Assembly: GCA_937959115.1 (NCBI GenBank)
Contig: CALGAW010000014.1
Span: 124,001 to 188,000 of the forward strand
Length of the DNA stretch: 64,000 nt
Source of the DNA: an uncultured Saprospiraceae bacterium
Lineage (GTDB): Bacteria > Bacteroidota > Bacteroidia > Chitinophagales > Saprospiraceae
Direction: 5' to 3'
Shown here: one piece after another, positions 9,493 to 17,491 of the stretch
Layout: the number at the start of each line of letters is the position of its first letter
Numbering within the stretch: the first letter of the stretch is position 1
The notes under the pieces: generated by a model
The model's database searches: none
Told to the model about the DNA's origin: nothing
Seen by the model: only the letters and a program-made list of their open reading frames with translations
Program-made: the position numbers and the translations under genes

Positions 9493-12396
9493 CTAATTAC
9501 TTTTATTAAGAACAGATTTATCTTCAATCAAAAACGGATATTTGACATCTTTTAAACTGTATTCTTTGAGATGAATGGTGGCTGGACCATACTCAGGCTT
9601 TTTCTGGTATGCAGTGAAGCCTTTCGAGCTGGAAGTAATAGACACATCATTGAGCGTCAAAACAGATAAGTCTTTCGATGCAAAAGCGATATTGGACTTT
9701 TCAACCTCTATTTGGGAAGCCTCTATGGTTGCATGTTCACCAGCACTGATTGCTTTGTCACCAACTTCACGCATGGTGCAGTTGGTGATACTGATTTTGC
9801 TAGTAGAAAAGTCAAGCGCATCGTTACCGATTCGCTCAAATCCGCAATGAGAAACGGTTCCCTTACAGAAATCAGCATCAAAAGCATCCCCAAAAACATC
9901 CCTGAAAAGACTATTAGACAACTCAAAATCAGAGCGCACAATGTTTAATGCATCTTCGCATTGGTTGCTGAGAAAACGGGTAGCCAAAATCGTAACTGGA
10001 GATTCGTAAAACGTTAAACCGCCCGTCAAATTCCAACCATTGTAAGACACTGTGTTTTGATTCTGAAAGACAGCATGCCGAACCGTTGACCGTTGACCAG
10101 CTTGCATCACAACAAATGCCCCAGATGCTTTATCCAAACTTTCTATTATAATGGGCGATTCCTCATCACCTCGCAGATCAACTGCAGAAAAAGAAATCAG
10201 AAATCCTCCACCCTTAAACTTCAAATGGGCACCAGGTTCAAACACCACCTTTTTATCTTTTGGCAAAACAAGTGGATAGTCAATCACATATTCTTTTGCT
10301 TCAAACAAGATCAAATCTCCTGCTAGTGTATACGGCTGATCAGAAGAAGCAAGACGCTCGAGTAGCGCCTGTCGAGGGGGTTGCGTTCCAGGAGCGCTCC
10401 AAGCAGCTATGGATGAATAGTACAAGGCTTCAGTCCCAGGCATCCGATACGTAATCGTGGTCGCCTTACTAGACACTGTAATCGTTGAATAGTCTGGCAA
10501 TGTGCCTTCAGGAGAAGGATAAACCCAAATACTAGAAGCCAATGACTGATTCTTAGTAGATTTAGACTGGCCAATCGCGATAATTTCAAGGGGAAGGCTA
10601 TGGGTATTGATTAGCTGAAGGACCAAACTGTCTTTACCTTTCGGCTGACTAAATGCTTGAATACTATTCTCAAATGGGAACAGGCGTTCTTGAATTTTAT
10701 TGCTACGCGCCATGAGGTGATCACGATTGTAACTATATTTAGGATACGCCGTTTTTAAGAACTGCTCTCGTGCCGTTATCGGTTCATCCAATTCTGCCCT
10801 GAATTTATTGATAAACGCACGACTAGAATATTCGTTAAGATAAGTCAAATACAAGGAAACAAACGCGGGATCATAAAATATCCGATCGACGGGTTCCGTA
10901 TGTATTGCATTCTTCTGGTACACCAACTCTCCATGCAACTGTGCCTCTGGATTCTTTTGAGCTGTGGACCCAAACCCATCAAACCCAATCGGCTCTAGTA
11001 GATTTGTAACTGGATTGAAGTAAAACCGTTGATTGTGCCAAGTCAGTGCATGGGTTGCTTGTAAAATATCTGTGATCGCCATATATTTTGCTAGACGATG
11101 AATATCAAAAACTTCTGCTACGGTTGCAGTCCCATACTGATATTGTTTCAACAAATTTTGAGCAATTTCAAATGCTGATTTTAGATTGGGATTGGCTAAG
11201 GTTTTTTTCTCTTTAAACGGTTTGATTTGTGCTTTCCAGAAGGCTCTGTTCTTGTTTTCTGCCCCTGCCATTACCCTAGATGTTCTAAGGCTTCTACTCA
11301 TGCCTTCCCAGAAACGATCTTCTGTAAATTTAAGAATTGGCCCTTCCCTTCTCAATTGGTTTTCTACTAGATTTTTAGTGAAGTGCTCCTCATACGCATA
11401 CACCATTGGTTTTTCTTCATTATAATGAAAATGAACGAAGTCATATCTAGGAGACAGGACATCAGCCATTCCTAGAAACTGGTGGTACACCCATTCCCTT
11501 AGCATGCCTCTCGTCTCAGGGCTTTGCAAGGAAAACACTTGCATGCCTTGCCAATTGTCCGTACTTTTTAGCTGTACACGGAAGGATGATTTACCTTTAA
11601 AAATATGATCAAGCCAGTCACCTTTTAGTCTGACTTTACCCCTGTTAATTCCATTGTTGGTCGTAACATCTGCTTTCACAAAATCGTCTTCTGTTTTGAC
11701 CAGAATCCCTTCTGCAAAGGAACGCTTCTTGATTGAATTCAATTTTTCCTCTTCAGGTTTTTCAATTTTCACATGATAATCAAGTGGCGTAAAATTACTA
11801 AACACTAATTTTGAGGAGTCTAATTTTGTAATTTTTAAATCATCAAACAGCACGATACCATCTCCTTTCTCCATACGGGTATAGATCAATAGAAAGTCGA
11901 TTTCCTTATTGGTTGGAACACGAAAGACTTGCTCCATTCGAAACCACCAAGTACCTTCTGTCTCCACATCTTTGTGCGTTTCTTGAAAGAAGTCACTTTT
12001 ATTTTTTGCCCGTATTCCTAAGATTGATTTCGCTGGTTTTTTCGTATATTTCCAAACTTCCACCTTGTAGAGATCTCCTGGTTTGAGGTTTTCAAGCCGA
12101 TAAGAGAAGCCCAACAGCTGATTCGAGTCTACTCTGGAGGCGTATTTCCCTGTTCTAGCGTATTCTGATGACTGTGTTTCTCCGCCTCCTATCTCGTGGC
12201 CATCTTCTATGAATACCGTTCCATTTTTTGTTTCAGCGCTGCAGTAAAGCACTGTGCTGGTTAGCGTGTCGGGTGTGTTTTGAGGAGTGTCTACCGCTAG
12301 GCGCAAACCTAGGAGACCGATTAATGAAAGGACAAGCAGGGCTGGGAACGTCCAGTCTGCTTTCTTTCTATTTGCTTTTTGTCCTTTAATAATCAT
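9493..12396 (-). CDS. CotH-kinase-like protein fused to a right-handed beta-helix
   Basis: The 967-residue protein starts with one membrane helix (about 15-33, FPALLVLSLIGLLGLRLAV). A carbohydrate-binding-like beta sandwich (about 60-195) follows. Residues about 240-560 match the CotH family: RGKVRLKGDWLDHIFKGKSS, then YDFVHFHYN and the motif PIGFDGFG. CotH proteins are atypical kinases that phosphorylate secreted or spore-coat proteins in Bacillus; here the target would be outside the inner membrane. The C-terminal third has parallel beta-helix (NosD/pectate-lyase-like) rungs, for example from LKFKGGGFLISFSAVDLRG to ITNCTMREVGDKAISAG. TATCTTTG on the minus strand (12401-12408) is an exact TAnnTTTG -7 box only 4 bp before the ATG, so the message may be nearly leaderless. 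Confidence 0.8.
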   Translation of the reverse strand: MIIKGQKANRKKADWTFPALLVLSLIGLLGLRLAVDTPQNTPDTLTSTVLYCSAETKNGTVFIEDGHEIGGGETQSSEYARTGKYASRVDSNQLLGFSYRLENLKPGDLYKVEVWKYTKKPAKSILGIRAKNKSDFFQETHKDVETEGTWWFRMEQVFRVPTNKEIDFLLIYTRMEKGDGIVLFDDLKITKLDSSKLVFSNFTPLDYHVKIEKPEEEKLNSIKKRSFAEGILVKTEDDFVKADVTTNNGINRGKVRLKGDWLDHIFKGKSSFRVQLKSTDNWQGMQVFSLQSPETRGMLREWVYHQFLGMADVLSPRYDFVHFHYNEEKPMVYAYEEHFTKNLVENQLRREGPILKFTEDRFWEGMSRSLRTSRVMAGAENKNRAFWKAQIKPFKEKKTLANPNLKSAFEIAQNLLKQYQYGTATVAEVFDIHRLAKYMAITDILQATHALTWHNQRFYFNPVTNLLEPIGFDGFGSTAQKNPEAQLHGELVYQKNAIHTEPVDRIFYDPAFVSLYLTYLNEYSSRAFINKFRAELDEPITAREQFLKTAYPKYSYNRDHLMARSNKIQERLFPFENSIQAFSQPKGKDSLVLQLINTHSLPLEIIAIGQSKSTKNQSLASSIWVYPSPEGTLPDYSTITVSSKATTITYRMPGTEALYYSSIAAWSAPGTQPPRQALLERLASSDQPYTLAGDLILFEAKEYVIDYPLVLPKDKKVVFEPGAHLKFKGGGFLISFSAVDLRGDEESPIIIESLDKASGAFVVMQAGQRSTVRHAVFQNQNTVSYNGWNLTGGLTFYESPVTILATRFLSNQCEDALNIVRSDFELSNSLFRDVFGDAFDADFCKGTVSHCGFERIGNDALDFSTSKISITNCTMREVGDKAISAGEHATIEASQIEVEKSNIAFASKDLSVLTLNDVSITSSSKGFTAYQKKPEYGPATIHLKEYSLKDVKYPFLIEDKSVLNKSN

Positions 12397-13227
12397 TCGA
12401 CAAAGATAAGTTCTTCATGATTATTGACTAGTAATTCATCAGTATTAATTTTAATTTAACCCTGAGCCGTAAACCTATTGCCGTATAGTTGAGGTTATTC
12501 TTTTTTCTCTTAATTTTCAACAACCAAGGAAGTAAGTTGAGTCTTGTGGTTAAAGGATCGAATTTTATGGTCGAATAATCTATTTTTAGGGATTATTACA
12601 TTTAGAACAGATTTGTTCAGAGATAAACAGAATTTAGTTTGTTCCTTTTGACTGGACTCTTTCATTTAACAGTTATTGATTTTAAGCGATTATTTTTCAC
12701 TTTAGGAACACTAAATCAAGATTTAATATTTAGCAGATGAAAAATCGACAACCTACCTTTATTCTAGCAAAAACATAGTTCGACACCATTAGATTTAAAC
12801 TTGAACGGACTAGCGACTTAACTACTAACAGCTAGTAATCAACTATTTACACACAATCGCTCTATATTTCAAGAATTCTGATAAAAGGAAAGAACTTTTC
12901 AATATAAAACCTTTAAGCTTTATTTAACATCATAACCATACATGTCTGGCTGAATTTTTGTAATTTATGATAGATAAATATCCGTTTTATAGAATCTTAT
13001 TCTAAAAATGCACGTTTAATCAAAATATTAATAATTTGCAAAACATTAAACTAAAGTTAAAAAAGTCCAAAATCAAATAACCAATTCTAATTAACGTTTT
13101 TAAACTAAATACTGTAAAGGAATGAAACTTTATAATGATAACTCTTAAATAATTAAAGGTCTTTACTCAATCGCTTTCCTGCAACTTTAGCGACTTTGTA
13201 AGACCGCATCAACTAAACACGAAAGGC
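12397..13227. other. AT-rich intergenic region with no gene seen
   Basis: This 831-bp stretch separates two divergent genes. No frame of useful length, tRNA or long inverted repeat was seen. It should hold the promoters for the CotH gene (-7 box at 12401-12408 on the minus strand) and for the TPR gene to the right. Confidence 0.6.
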
Positions 13228-14283
13228 ATGAAGTATTCAATTTTTTTCTTAATCGTCACACTACTAAGCTCACCAATTGCCTTATTAAGCCAAGAAGTCA
13301 TTATCATTAATGACATGAAAGAAACCCTGAAGTACTCTTCAGTAGGTTATGAGTTCAATCAGTACGAATATGAGTACACATTTATAGACTTACCCCTCGT
13401 ACCAACTGGATTGTTTCTATATCCCAATGGAGATCAATTAAAACTTTCTGAATATCTTGAATTTGAAAACTTTGAAGTTCGCAAGTATAAAATTGCAGCT
13501 GAAGAAGCGATTCGGAATAAGAGATTTGTCAAGGCAAGAAAGCTATTCCTTAAGATGTTAAATCAAATGCCAGAACACGCTCAAGTGATGGTTTACATTG
13601 GACATACTTATGAGAAGGAGAAAGATAGCGAAACGGCAGAATACTGGTACAAGAAGGCAATTGACACGAACCCAATCAATATAGTCGCTTATCGAGCGCT
13701 AGCAGAAATCCAAGTTGGAAAGGGTGAGTTCGATCTAGCACTGGAATCGATTTTAACAGCATTAGTGTTGAACAGAAATGACCCTGATCTTATTCAAGTA
13801 GCCAACAGGATTGCACGTTTTCAAGGCAAGCAATTTTCAAATTGGGATTTTTCTCCGCAATATCAATTGGTTCGAGGAGAAGGTGGTTCAATTAAGGTAG
13901 AATACAATGGTTCTCCTTGGAAGTACTATGGATTGAGCAAAGCGTTCTGGGCTTATGAACCTGGATATAAAGAAGTCAGACTGGCTGGAGGATTTGACGA
14001 ACTTGACATCCTAGAAGAACAAGACTGCATGGAACGTGCCTTGTATGCTTACGAAAACCTTCTAGGCGATGACGCACTGAAGCAATCCACATTCCCTGAG
14101 ATTCATCATTACAATAACGCAAAACAAAAGGGTTATTCGATGGAGTACATGCTTTTTGAAGTCGTTATGCAAGAAAATCCTTATCTCGCCTGTACGCTTC
14201 GGAATATCGAAATCAAGCAAATTGTTGATTACATCAAGAATAATAGATTGGTTGACACCGAAGTAAAGTATAAAAAAATATAA
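13228..14283 (+). CDS. Secreted TPR-repeat protein, function unknown
   Basis: A cleavable signal peptide (MKYSIFFLIVTLLSSPIALLSQ) precedes a 351-residue product. Residues about 85-190 form two or three tetratricopeptide repeats, with recognisable ARKLFLKMLNQMPEHAQVMV and AEYWYKKAIDTNPINIVAYR helices. The C-terminal half has no recognised domain; it includes YEPGYKEVRLAGGFDELDIL and an aromatic-rich segment. A periplasmic scaffold role is possible. An IS3 element has inserted 16 bp after the stop codon, between the gene and its probable terminator at 15704-15730. Confidence 0.7.
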   Translation: MKYSIFFLIVTLLSSPIALLSQEVIIINDMKETLKYSSVGYEFNQYEYEYTFIDLPLVPTGLFLYPNGDQLKLSEYLEFENFEVRKYKIAAEEAIRNKRFVKARKLFLKMLNQMPEHAQVMVYIGHTYEKEKDSETAEYWYKKAIDTNPINIVAYRALAEIQVGKGEFDLALESILTALVLNRNDPDLIQVANRIARFQGKQFSNWDFSPQYQLVRGEGGSIKVEYNGSPWKYYGLSKAFWAYEPGYKEVRLAGGFDELDILEEQDCMERALYAYENLLGDDALKQSTFPEIHHYNNAKQKGYSMEYMLFEVVMQENPYLACTLRNIEIKQIVDYIKNNRLVDTEVKYKKI

Positions 14284-14299
14284 GCAACTTGATTCTTAA

Positions 14300-14323
14300 T
14301 GTCCCGTCCTAAAATAGTGTCAC
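14300..14323 (+). repeat. Terminal inverted repeat of the IS3 element, left
   Basis: These 24 bp match the reverse complement of 15662-15685 at 21 positions. It is the right end with respect to transposase transcription. Confidence 0.9.
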
Positions 14324-14342
14324 GGGTTTTATAAAATAAAAA

Positions 14343-15221
14343 TTAAACGACGAGTAGAGGATCATTTTCTTCTACTCGTTTTGTTTTATAAGTTTTAATA
14401 ACAATTTCAGATTGATCATGCATAAATTCTGGTGTATTCATTTTACAGGATAGATGAGGTCTTTCTTTGTTATAAATATTAATACTTTCTCTAATTAAAC
14501 AGTTCATTACTTCGATATCACTTACCTTTCTTCCTAGTATAAACTCTTGTTTAAGTATCCCATTTATCCTTTCTGCAGTAGCGTTTTGATATGGATCGTA
14601 TTGTTCTGTCATACTACACTTAACTTTAGCTTTGTTAAGGAGTTCTTGGTATTCATTGCTACAATATTGCAAGCCTCTATCAGAGTGATGAATGAGCTCA
14701 TTTTCTTTATACTTTCGACTTCTAATCGCCTTAGACAATGCTCTTGCAGAACCAGCAACAGACAAACTATTTGATACATCATAACCTACAATTTTCTTTG
14801 AATAAGAATCAGTAACTAAAGCTAAATATTGTGGTTTATCTCTTGTTCCTATATAGGTAATGTCACTAACCCAGACTTGTTCTGGCCTATTGACTTTTAG
14901 ATGCTCTACTAGATTCTTGTGTTTCCTAAAACGATGATGAGAGTTTGTTGTGATGTGATATTGACGTTTTGGTTTGATTAATAAATAATTAGCTCTCAGT
15001 ATGTCAAATAGTTTATCTCTTCCAACGCCTAGTTTTTTAAGCTCCGGGTGTAATATGTGATATAATTTTTTGCCTCCAAGTCTTGGCATTCTGCTACGTA
15101 CTTTTTTAACGAGTTCAACTACTTGAGCTGCTCGTTTCTGACTTTTGATCAATCTGCTTTTCGATCTATAATATACCTGGCGATCATACCCGAACAAACT
15201 ACAGGCGAATGTAATACTCAT
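14343..15221 (-). CDS. IS3-family transposase OrfB, DDE integrase domain
   Basis: The 292-residue product has an HTH_21-like N-terminus and an rve integrase core. The catalytic triad is visible: D120 (VWVSDITYIG), D181 (HHSDRGLQYCS) and E217 (NATAERINGILKQEF), giving the D,D(35)E spacing of IS3. It cuts and joins the element ends. Its ATG overlaps the stop of orfA as ATGA and it lies in the -1 frame relative to orfA. A run AAAAAG a few codons before the overlap could allow -1 frameshifting to make an OrfAB fusion, the usual active form in this family; reinitiation at ATGA is the other option. Confidence 0.93.
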   Translation of the reverse strand: MSITFACSLFGYDRQVYYRSKSRLIKSQKRAAQVVELVKKVRSRMPRLGGKKLYHILHPELKKLGVGRDKLFDILRANYLLIKPKRQYHITTNSHHRFRKHKNLVEHLKVNRPEQVWVSDITYIGTRDKPQYLALVTDSYSKKIVGYDVSNSLSVAGSARALSKAIRSRKYKENELIHHSDRGLQYCSNEYQELLNKAKVKCSMTEQYDPYQNATAERINGILKQEFILGRKVSDIEVMNCLIRESINIYNKERPHLSCKMNTPEFMHDQSEIVIKTYKTKRVEENDPLLVV

Positions 15222-15646
15222 TTCTTGTTCTTTTTGGAATCTTTCGACTGTTCGGGTGAGTAATTTTTTCTGATTGGAATTTTATATTCTTTCTCAGCTA
15301 TATCTATCATCATGTCAAAAATGATTGTTTTCTTATCTGCTTGATCAACCTGCTTTTCTAGATATTTCTTTTGTTTTTCTAGTAGCTTAACCTTCGCTTC
15401 TAGTTCCATGATTCGTTGCTCGTTTGTCTTTGGCATATTTGATGGCGTTTGATTCTCCCAATCAAAGGTACCATAATTTCGTAACCAACGAATAACTGTC
15501 GCATTTGACTGTATACCGTATTTTCGTTTTGCTCCTCTTACAGATAACTGTCCTTGCTCCACTTCCTCTACAACACTCAACTTAAACGAAAGGCTGTAAT
15601 CCTTTTGAGTCCGCTTTACATAATTAGTTTTTAAGTCTTTAGACAT
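15218..15646 (-). CDS. IS3-family transposase OrfA, HTH DNA-binding protein
   Basis: The 142-residue product has a helix-turn-helix domain (residues about 15-60, LSVRGAKRKYGIQSNATVIR) and a leucine-zipper-like coiled coil (about 75-105) of the kind IS3 OrfA uses to dimerise and bind the inverted repeats. It ends in a Lys-rich tail and overlaps orfB by 4 bp. Confidence 0.92.
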   Translation of the reverse strand: MSKDLKTNYVKRTQKDYSLSFKLSVVEEVEQGQLSVRGAKRKYGIQSNATVIRWLRNYGTFDWENQTPSNMPKTNEQRIMELEAKVKLLEKQKKYLEKQVDQADKKTIIFDMMIDIAEKEYKIPIRKNYSPEQSKDSKKNKK

Positions 15647-15661
15647 AACATTACTTTTTGT

Positions 15662-15685
15662 GTAACGCTATTTCAGGACGGGACA
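15662..15685 (-). repeat. Terminal inverted repeat of the IS3 element, right
   Basis: This repeat lies just upstream of orfA and so probably contains or adjoins the transposase promoter. Its mate is 14300-14323. Confidence 0.9.
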
Positions 15686-15703
15686 TAATGATTAAAAAAT
15701 AGG

Positions 15704-15730
15704 AGCCTGCCATCTTGGTGGGCTTTTTTT
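15704..15730 (+). terminator. Rho-independent terminator, separated from the TPR gene by the IS
   Basis: AGCCTGCCA (15704-15712) pairs with TGGTGGGCT (15716-15724) around a 3-nt loop, followed by T residues. With the IS removed it would lie about 35 bp after the TPR gene stop. Confidence 0.75.
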
Positions 15731-15879
15731 GTATGCAAATTGGGCGGTTTTAACGTTTAATGACCATGGAGTTACACCAGCAGTTTTAAGGCTTAAGAAT
15801 GTCATGTTTTAGTCACGTTTGGTATGTCTTATACGACTCCTACAAAACACGTCGTTATAAGGGTGGTAAATCTTAAATT

Positions 15880-16377
15880 ATGCAAACAACGGCAAACAGA
15901 TATGCTTTTGTTGCGATTTTCACTGCGTTTCTTTTGTGGGCAATAATGCTTACCAGTCTATACAGTTTTTGGTCAGGAATCATGATTAAAAATTATTGGG
16001 AAGTGGCTGAAGAGAAAAAGGAAATTCAGATTGATATTGCGCAATCAAAAGCCTATTACAAGAATTACCTGCTTACCAAAAACCAAATACAGTTAATCAG
16101 AGAAGGGTTGAACGCTTCTCAGGAGGGCAAACATAAGGAAGCCGTGACGAAACTGTATTACGCGAAAACAATTTTTCCTAGTGATTTAGAAGCGCGATTC
16201 TACTTAATGTATGGACTCATGAATGCCTGTGAAAAGAACGGTAGATATTGCGGGAATGCACAACGGGAAATACAGCGGACGTATGACTTTATTGAAGCGC
16301 GAGCGCTAGGACAGAAACAGCGAAAACGCTTGAACAGCTATGCGGCATGGTGGAAAAGATTGAACGTACGGCACTAG
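15880..16377 (+). CDS. Small membrane-anchored protein with TPR-like helices
   Basis: This 165-residue protein has one N-terminal membrane helix (about 9-33, FVAIFTAFLLWAIMLTSLYS). A helical domain follows, with residues about 75-115 (GLNASQEGKHKEAVTKLYYA) like one tetratricopeptide unit, and a basic C-terminus. No family was recognised. It could present a helical domain at the inner membrane. The next coding start considered likely is 16519. Confidence 0.55.
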   Translation: MQTTANRYAFVAIFTAFLLWAIMLTSLYSFWSGIMIKNYWEVAEEKKEIQIDIAQSKAYYKNYLLTKNQIQLIREGLNASQEGKHKEAVTKLYYAKTIFPSDLEARFYLMYGLMNACEKNGRYCGNAQREIQRTYDFIEARALGQKQRKRLNSYAAWWKRLNVRH

Positions 16378-16518
16378 ATGACAGATCTTTCTTCATTACC
16401 TGACCATTCTTTAATCAACATTCTGGATTTTTTAAAAAAGAAATCATTTGTTTACCGAAAGGAAATTTATGGGATAGTAGGTATGAAATATTTATTACTA
16501 AACTTAAATTCAATTTTT

Positions 16519-16947
16519 ATGAACAAGTTATTTCTTGTGTTTATTCCAGCAATAGTTCTAATACTATGTTCTAACCAATTAAAAAACGAAACCGCTTCAG
16601 GAGCGCTAAAGCTGAACCAGTTTGTTGATTCTGGAGAATACCCATTCAATTTACTTAACCAAGAGGAGTTGGCAAAATTCAGCAAGGCGTTAGTCGTTGA
16701 AAATGGAGAAATCATAAGTGGTAGCCTAGAAGCAGTGGCAACTACCCTTTCTGAAAGCCAAATTAAAGATCTATTCAAAACACTTTACAGCGAAAATGGT
16801 ATTCTAGCGGAAGAGTCCTCAAAAAATCCAACAAACATTCAAGGATTTGATTGGGTTTATTGGGTTAATCACGTAAAAGTGGGAAAATCCTGCTGGCATA
16901 AAAGGAATTCATGGTGCAGAGTTAACATCATTCCTCCGCAATACTAA
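16519..16947 (+). CDS. Small secreted or lipid-anchored protein, function unknown
   Basis: The frame is open from 16378, directly after the previous stop, but the first 47 codons do not look like an N-terminus. The ATG at 16519 gives MNKLFLVFIPAIVLILCSNQ, a clear signal peptide with a possible but non-consensus lipobox (LILC). The mature part is short (about 120 residues), with a serine-protease-inhibitor-free, unrecognised middle and a C-terminal tail rich in Trp and Cys (GFDWVYWVNHVKVGKSCWHK then NSWCRV). The two tail cysteines could form a disulfide bridge outside the cytoplasm. A clear terminator follows at 17021-17058. Confidence 0.5.
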   Translation: MNKLFLVFIPAIVLILCSNQLKNETASGALKLNQFVDSGEYPFNLLNQEELAKFSKALVVENGEIISGSLEAVATTLSESQIKDLFKTLYSENGILAEESSKNPTNIQGFDWVYWVNHVKVGKSCWHKRNSWCRVNIIPPQY

Positions 16948-17020
16948 ACAATTATTAGCCTTTTTGATAAGGAATAAACTAAAGCTTCACACCTAGCAAA
17001 AGGAGCACCACTATACGATT

Positions 17021-17058
17021 AACAGGTTAACTGATCTTCAGTTAATCTGTTTTATTTT
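17021..17058 (+). terminator. Rho-independent terminator
   Basis: A 14-bp stem (17021-17034 with 17038-17051, one mismatch) with loop TCT is followed by a T-rich tail. It closes the small-protein gene and insulates the BlaI operon promoter. Confidence 0.8.
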
Positions 17059-17067
17059 AAAAATAAG

Positions 17068-17106
17068 TTGCATAACTGAAAAATACGTTGTATCTTTATT
17101 GTACAA
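17068..17106 (+). promoter_or_regulatory. Promoter and probable BlaI-type operator
   Basis: TTG (17068-17070) and TATCTTTA (17091-17098) are 20 bp apart and fit the Bacteroidota consensus TTTG-N17-23-TAnnTTTG. A dyad TTGTA-N9-TACAA (17088-17106) overlaps the -7 box and the expected start point. BlaI/MecI repressors bind TACA/TGTA dyads, so autorepression is likely. The predicted transcript would start after 17099, which excludes a TTG start there. Confidence 0.6.
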
Positions 17107-17119
17107 GAATATTAACGGT

Positions 17120-17491
17120 ATGAAATCACTTACTACAGTTGAAGAACAGATTATGCAGATTATATGGAAGCTGGACCGATGTATCGTTCGCGATATCATC
17201 AATGAGCTGGAAGAACCCAGACCACCGCACAGCACCATCTCATCAGTTGTGAGAATCCTTGAAAAGAAAGGATTTGTTGATCACAAAGCATATGGGAGAA
17301 CGTATGAATATTTCTCCATCATCTCGAAAGAAGCTTATTCGAAGAAGAGTTTGAAGGGATTGGCGAAGAATTATTTTGAAGGTAGTATGAATAATCTTGT
17401 GTCTTTTTTAGTAAAAGAACAAGAAATGGATGTGAAAGAATTGACAGAATTGATTGAACAAATGAACGATACTAAAGAGGATGAGCTATGA
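17120..17491 (+). CDS. BlaI/MecI/CopY-family transcriptional repressor
   Basis: A 123-residue winged-helix protein of the Penicillinase_R family: TTVEEQIMQIIWKLDRCIVR forms the first helices and HSTISSVVRILEKKGFVDHK the recognition helix and wing. The C-terminal helices serve in dimerisation and contain the region cut in the BlaR1 pathway. ATG 17120 is chosen over an in-frame TTG at 17099. The stop overlaps the next start as ATGA, so the pair is translationally coupled. It should repress its own operon until the membrane partner signals. The inducer is unknown; beta-lactam or envelope stress are candidates by analogy. Confidence 0.92.
   Translation: MKSLTTVEEQIMQIIWKLDRCIVRDIINELEEPRPPHSTISSVVRILEKKGFVDHKAYGRTYEYFSIISKEAYSKKSLKGLAKNYFEGSMNNLVSFLVKEQEMDVKELTELIEQMNDTKEDEL

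Larger units (their letters stand above)
14300..15685 (-). mobile_element. Complete IS3-family insertion sequence, 1386 bp
   Basis: The element is bounded by inverted repeats of 24 bp that match at 21 positions, beginning TGTCCCGTCCT and ending AGGACGGGACA. TG...CA ends are typical of IS3. A 3-bp direct repeat TAA lies on each side (14297-14299 and 15686-15688), within the range this family makes. It carries two overlapping transposase frames on the minus strand, both intact, so it may still be active. It sits just after the TPR gene and splits that gene from a hairpin terminator. Confidence 0.93.

Noticed and set aside
16378-16518. Coding start directly after the previous stop at 16378
   Set aside because: The 47 codons before 16519 do not resemble a protein N-terminus, while 16519 begins a signal peptide.
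17099-17119. TTG start for the BlaI-family gene
   Set aside because: It lies upstream of the likely transcription start; ATG 17120 gives the usual family N-terminus.
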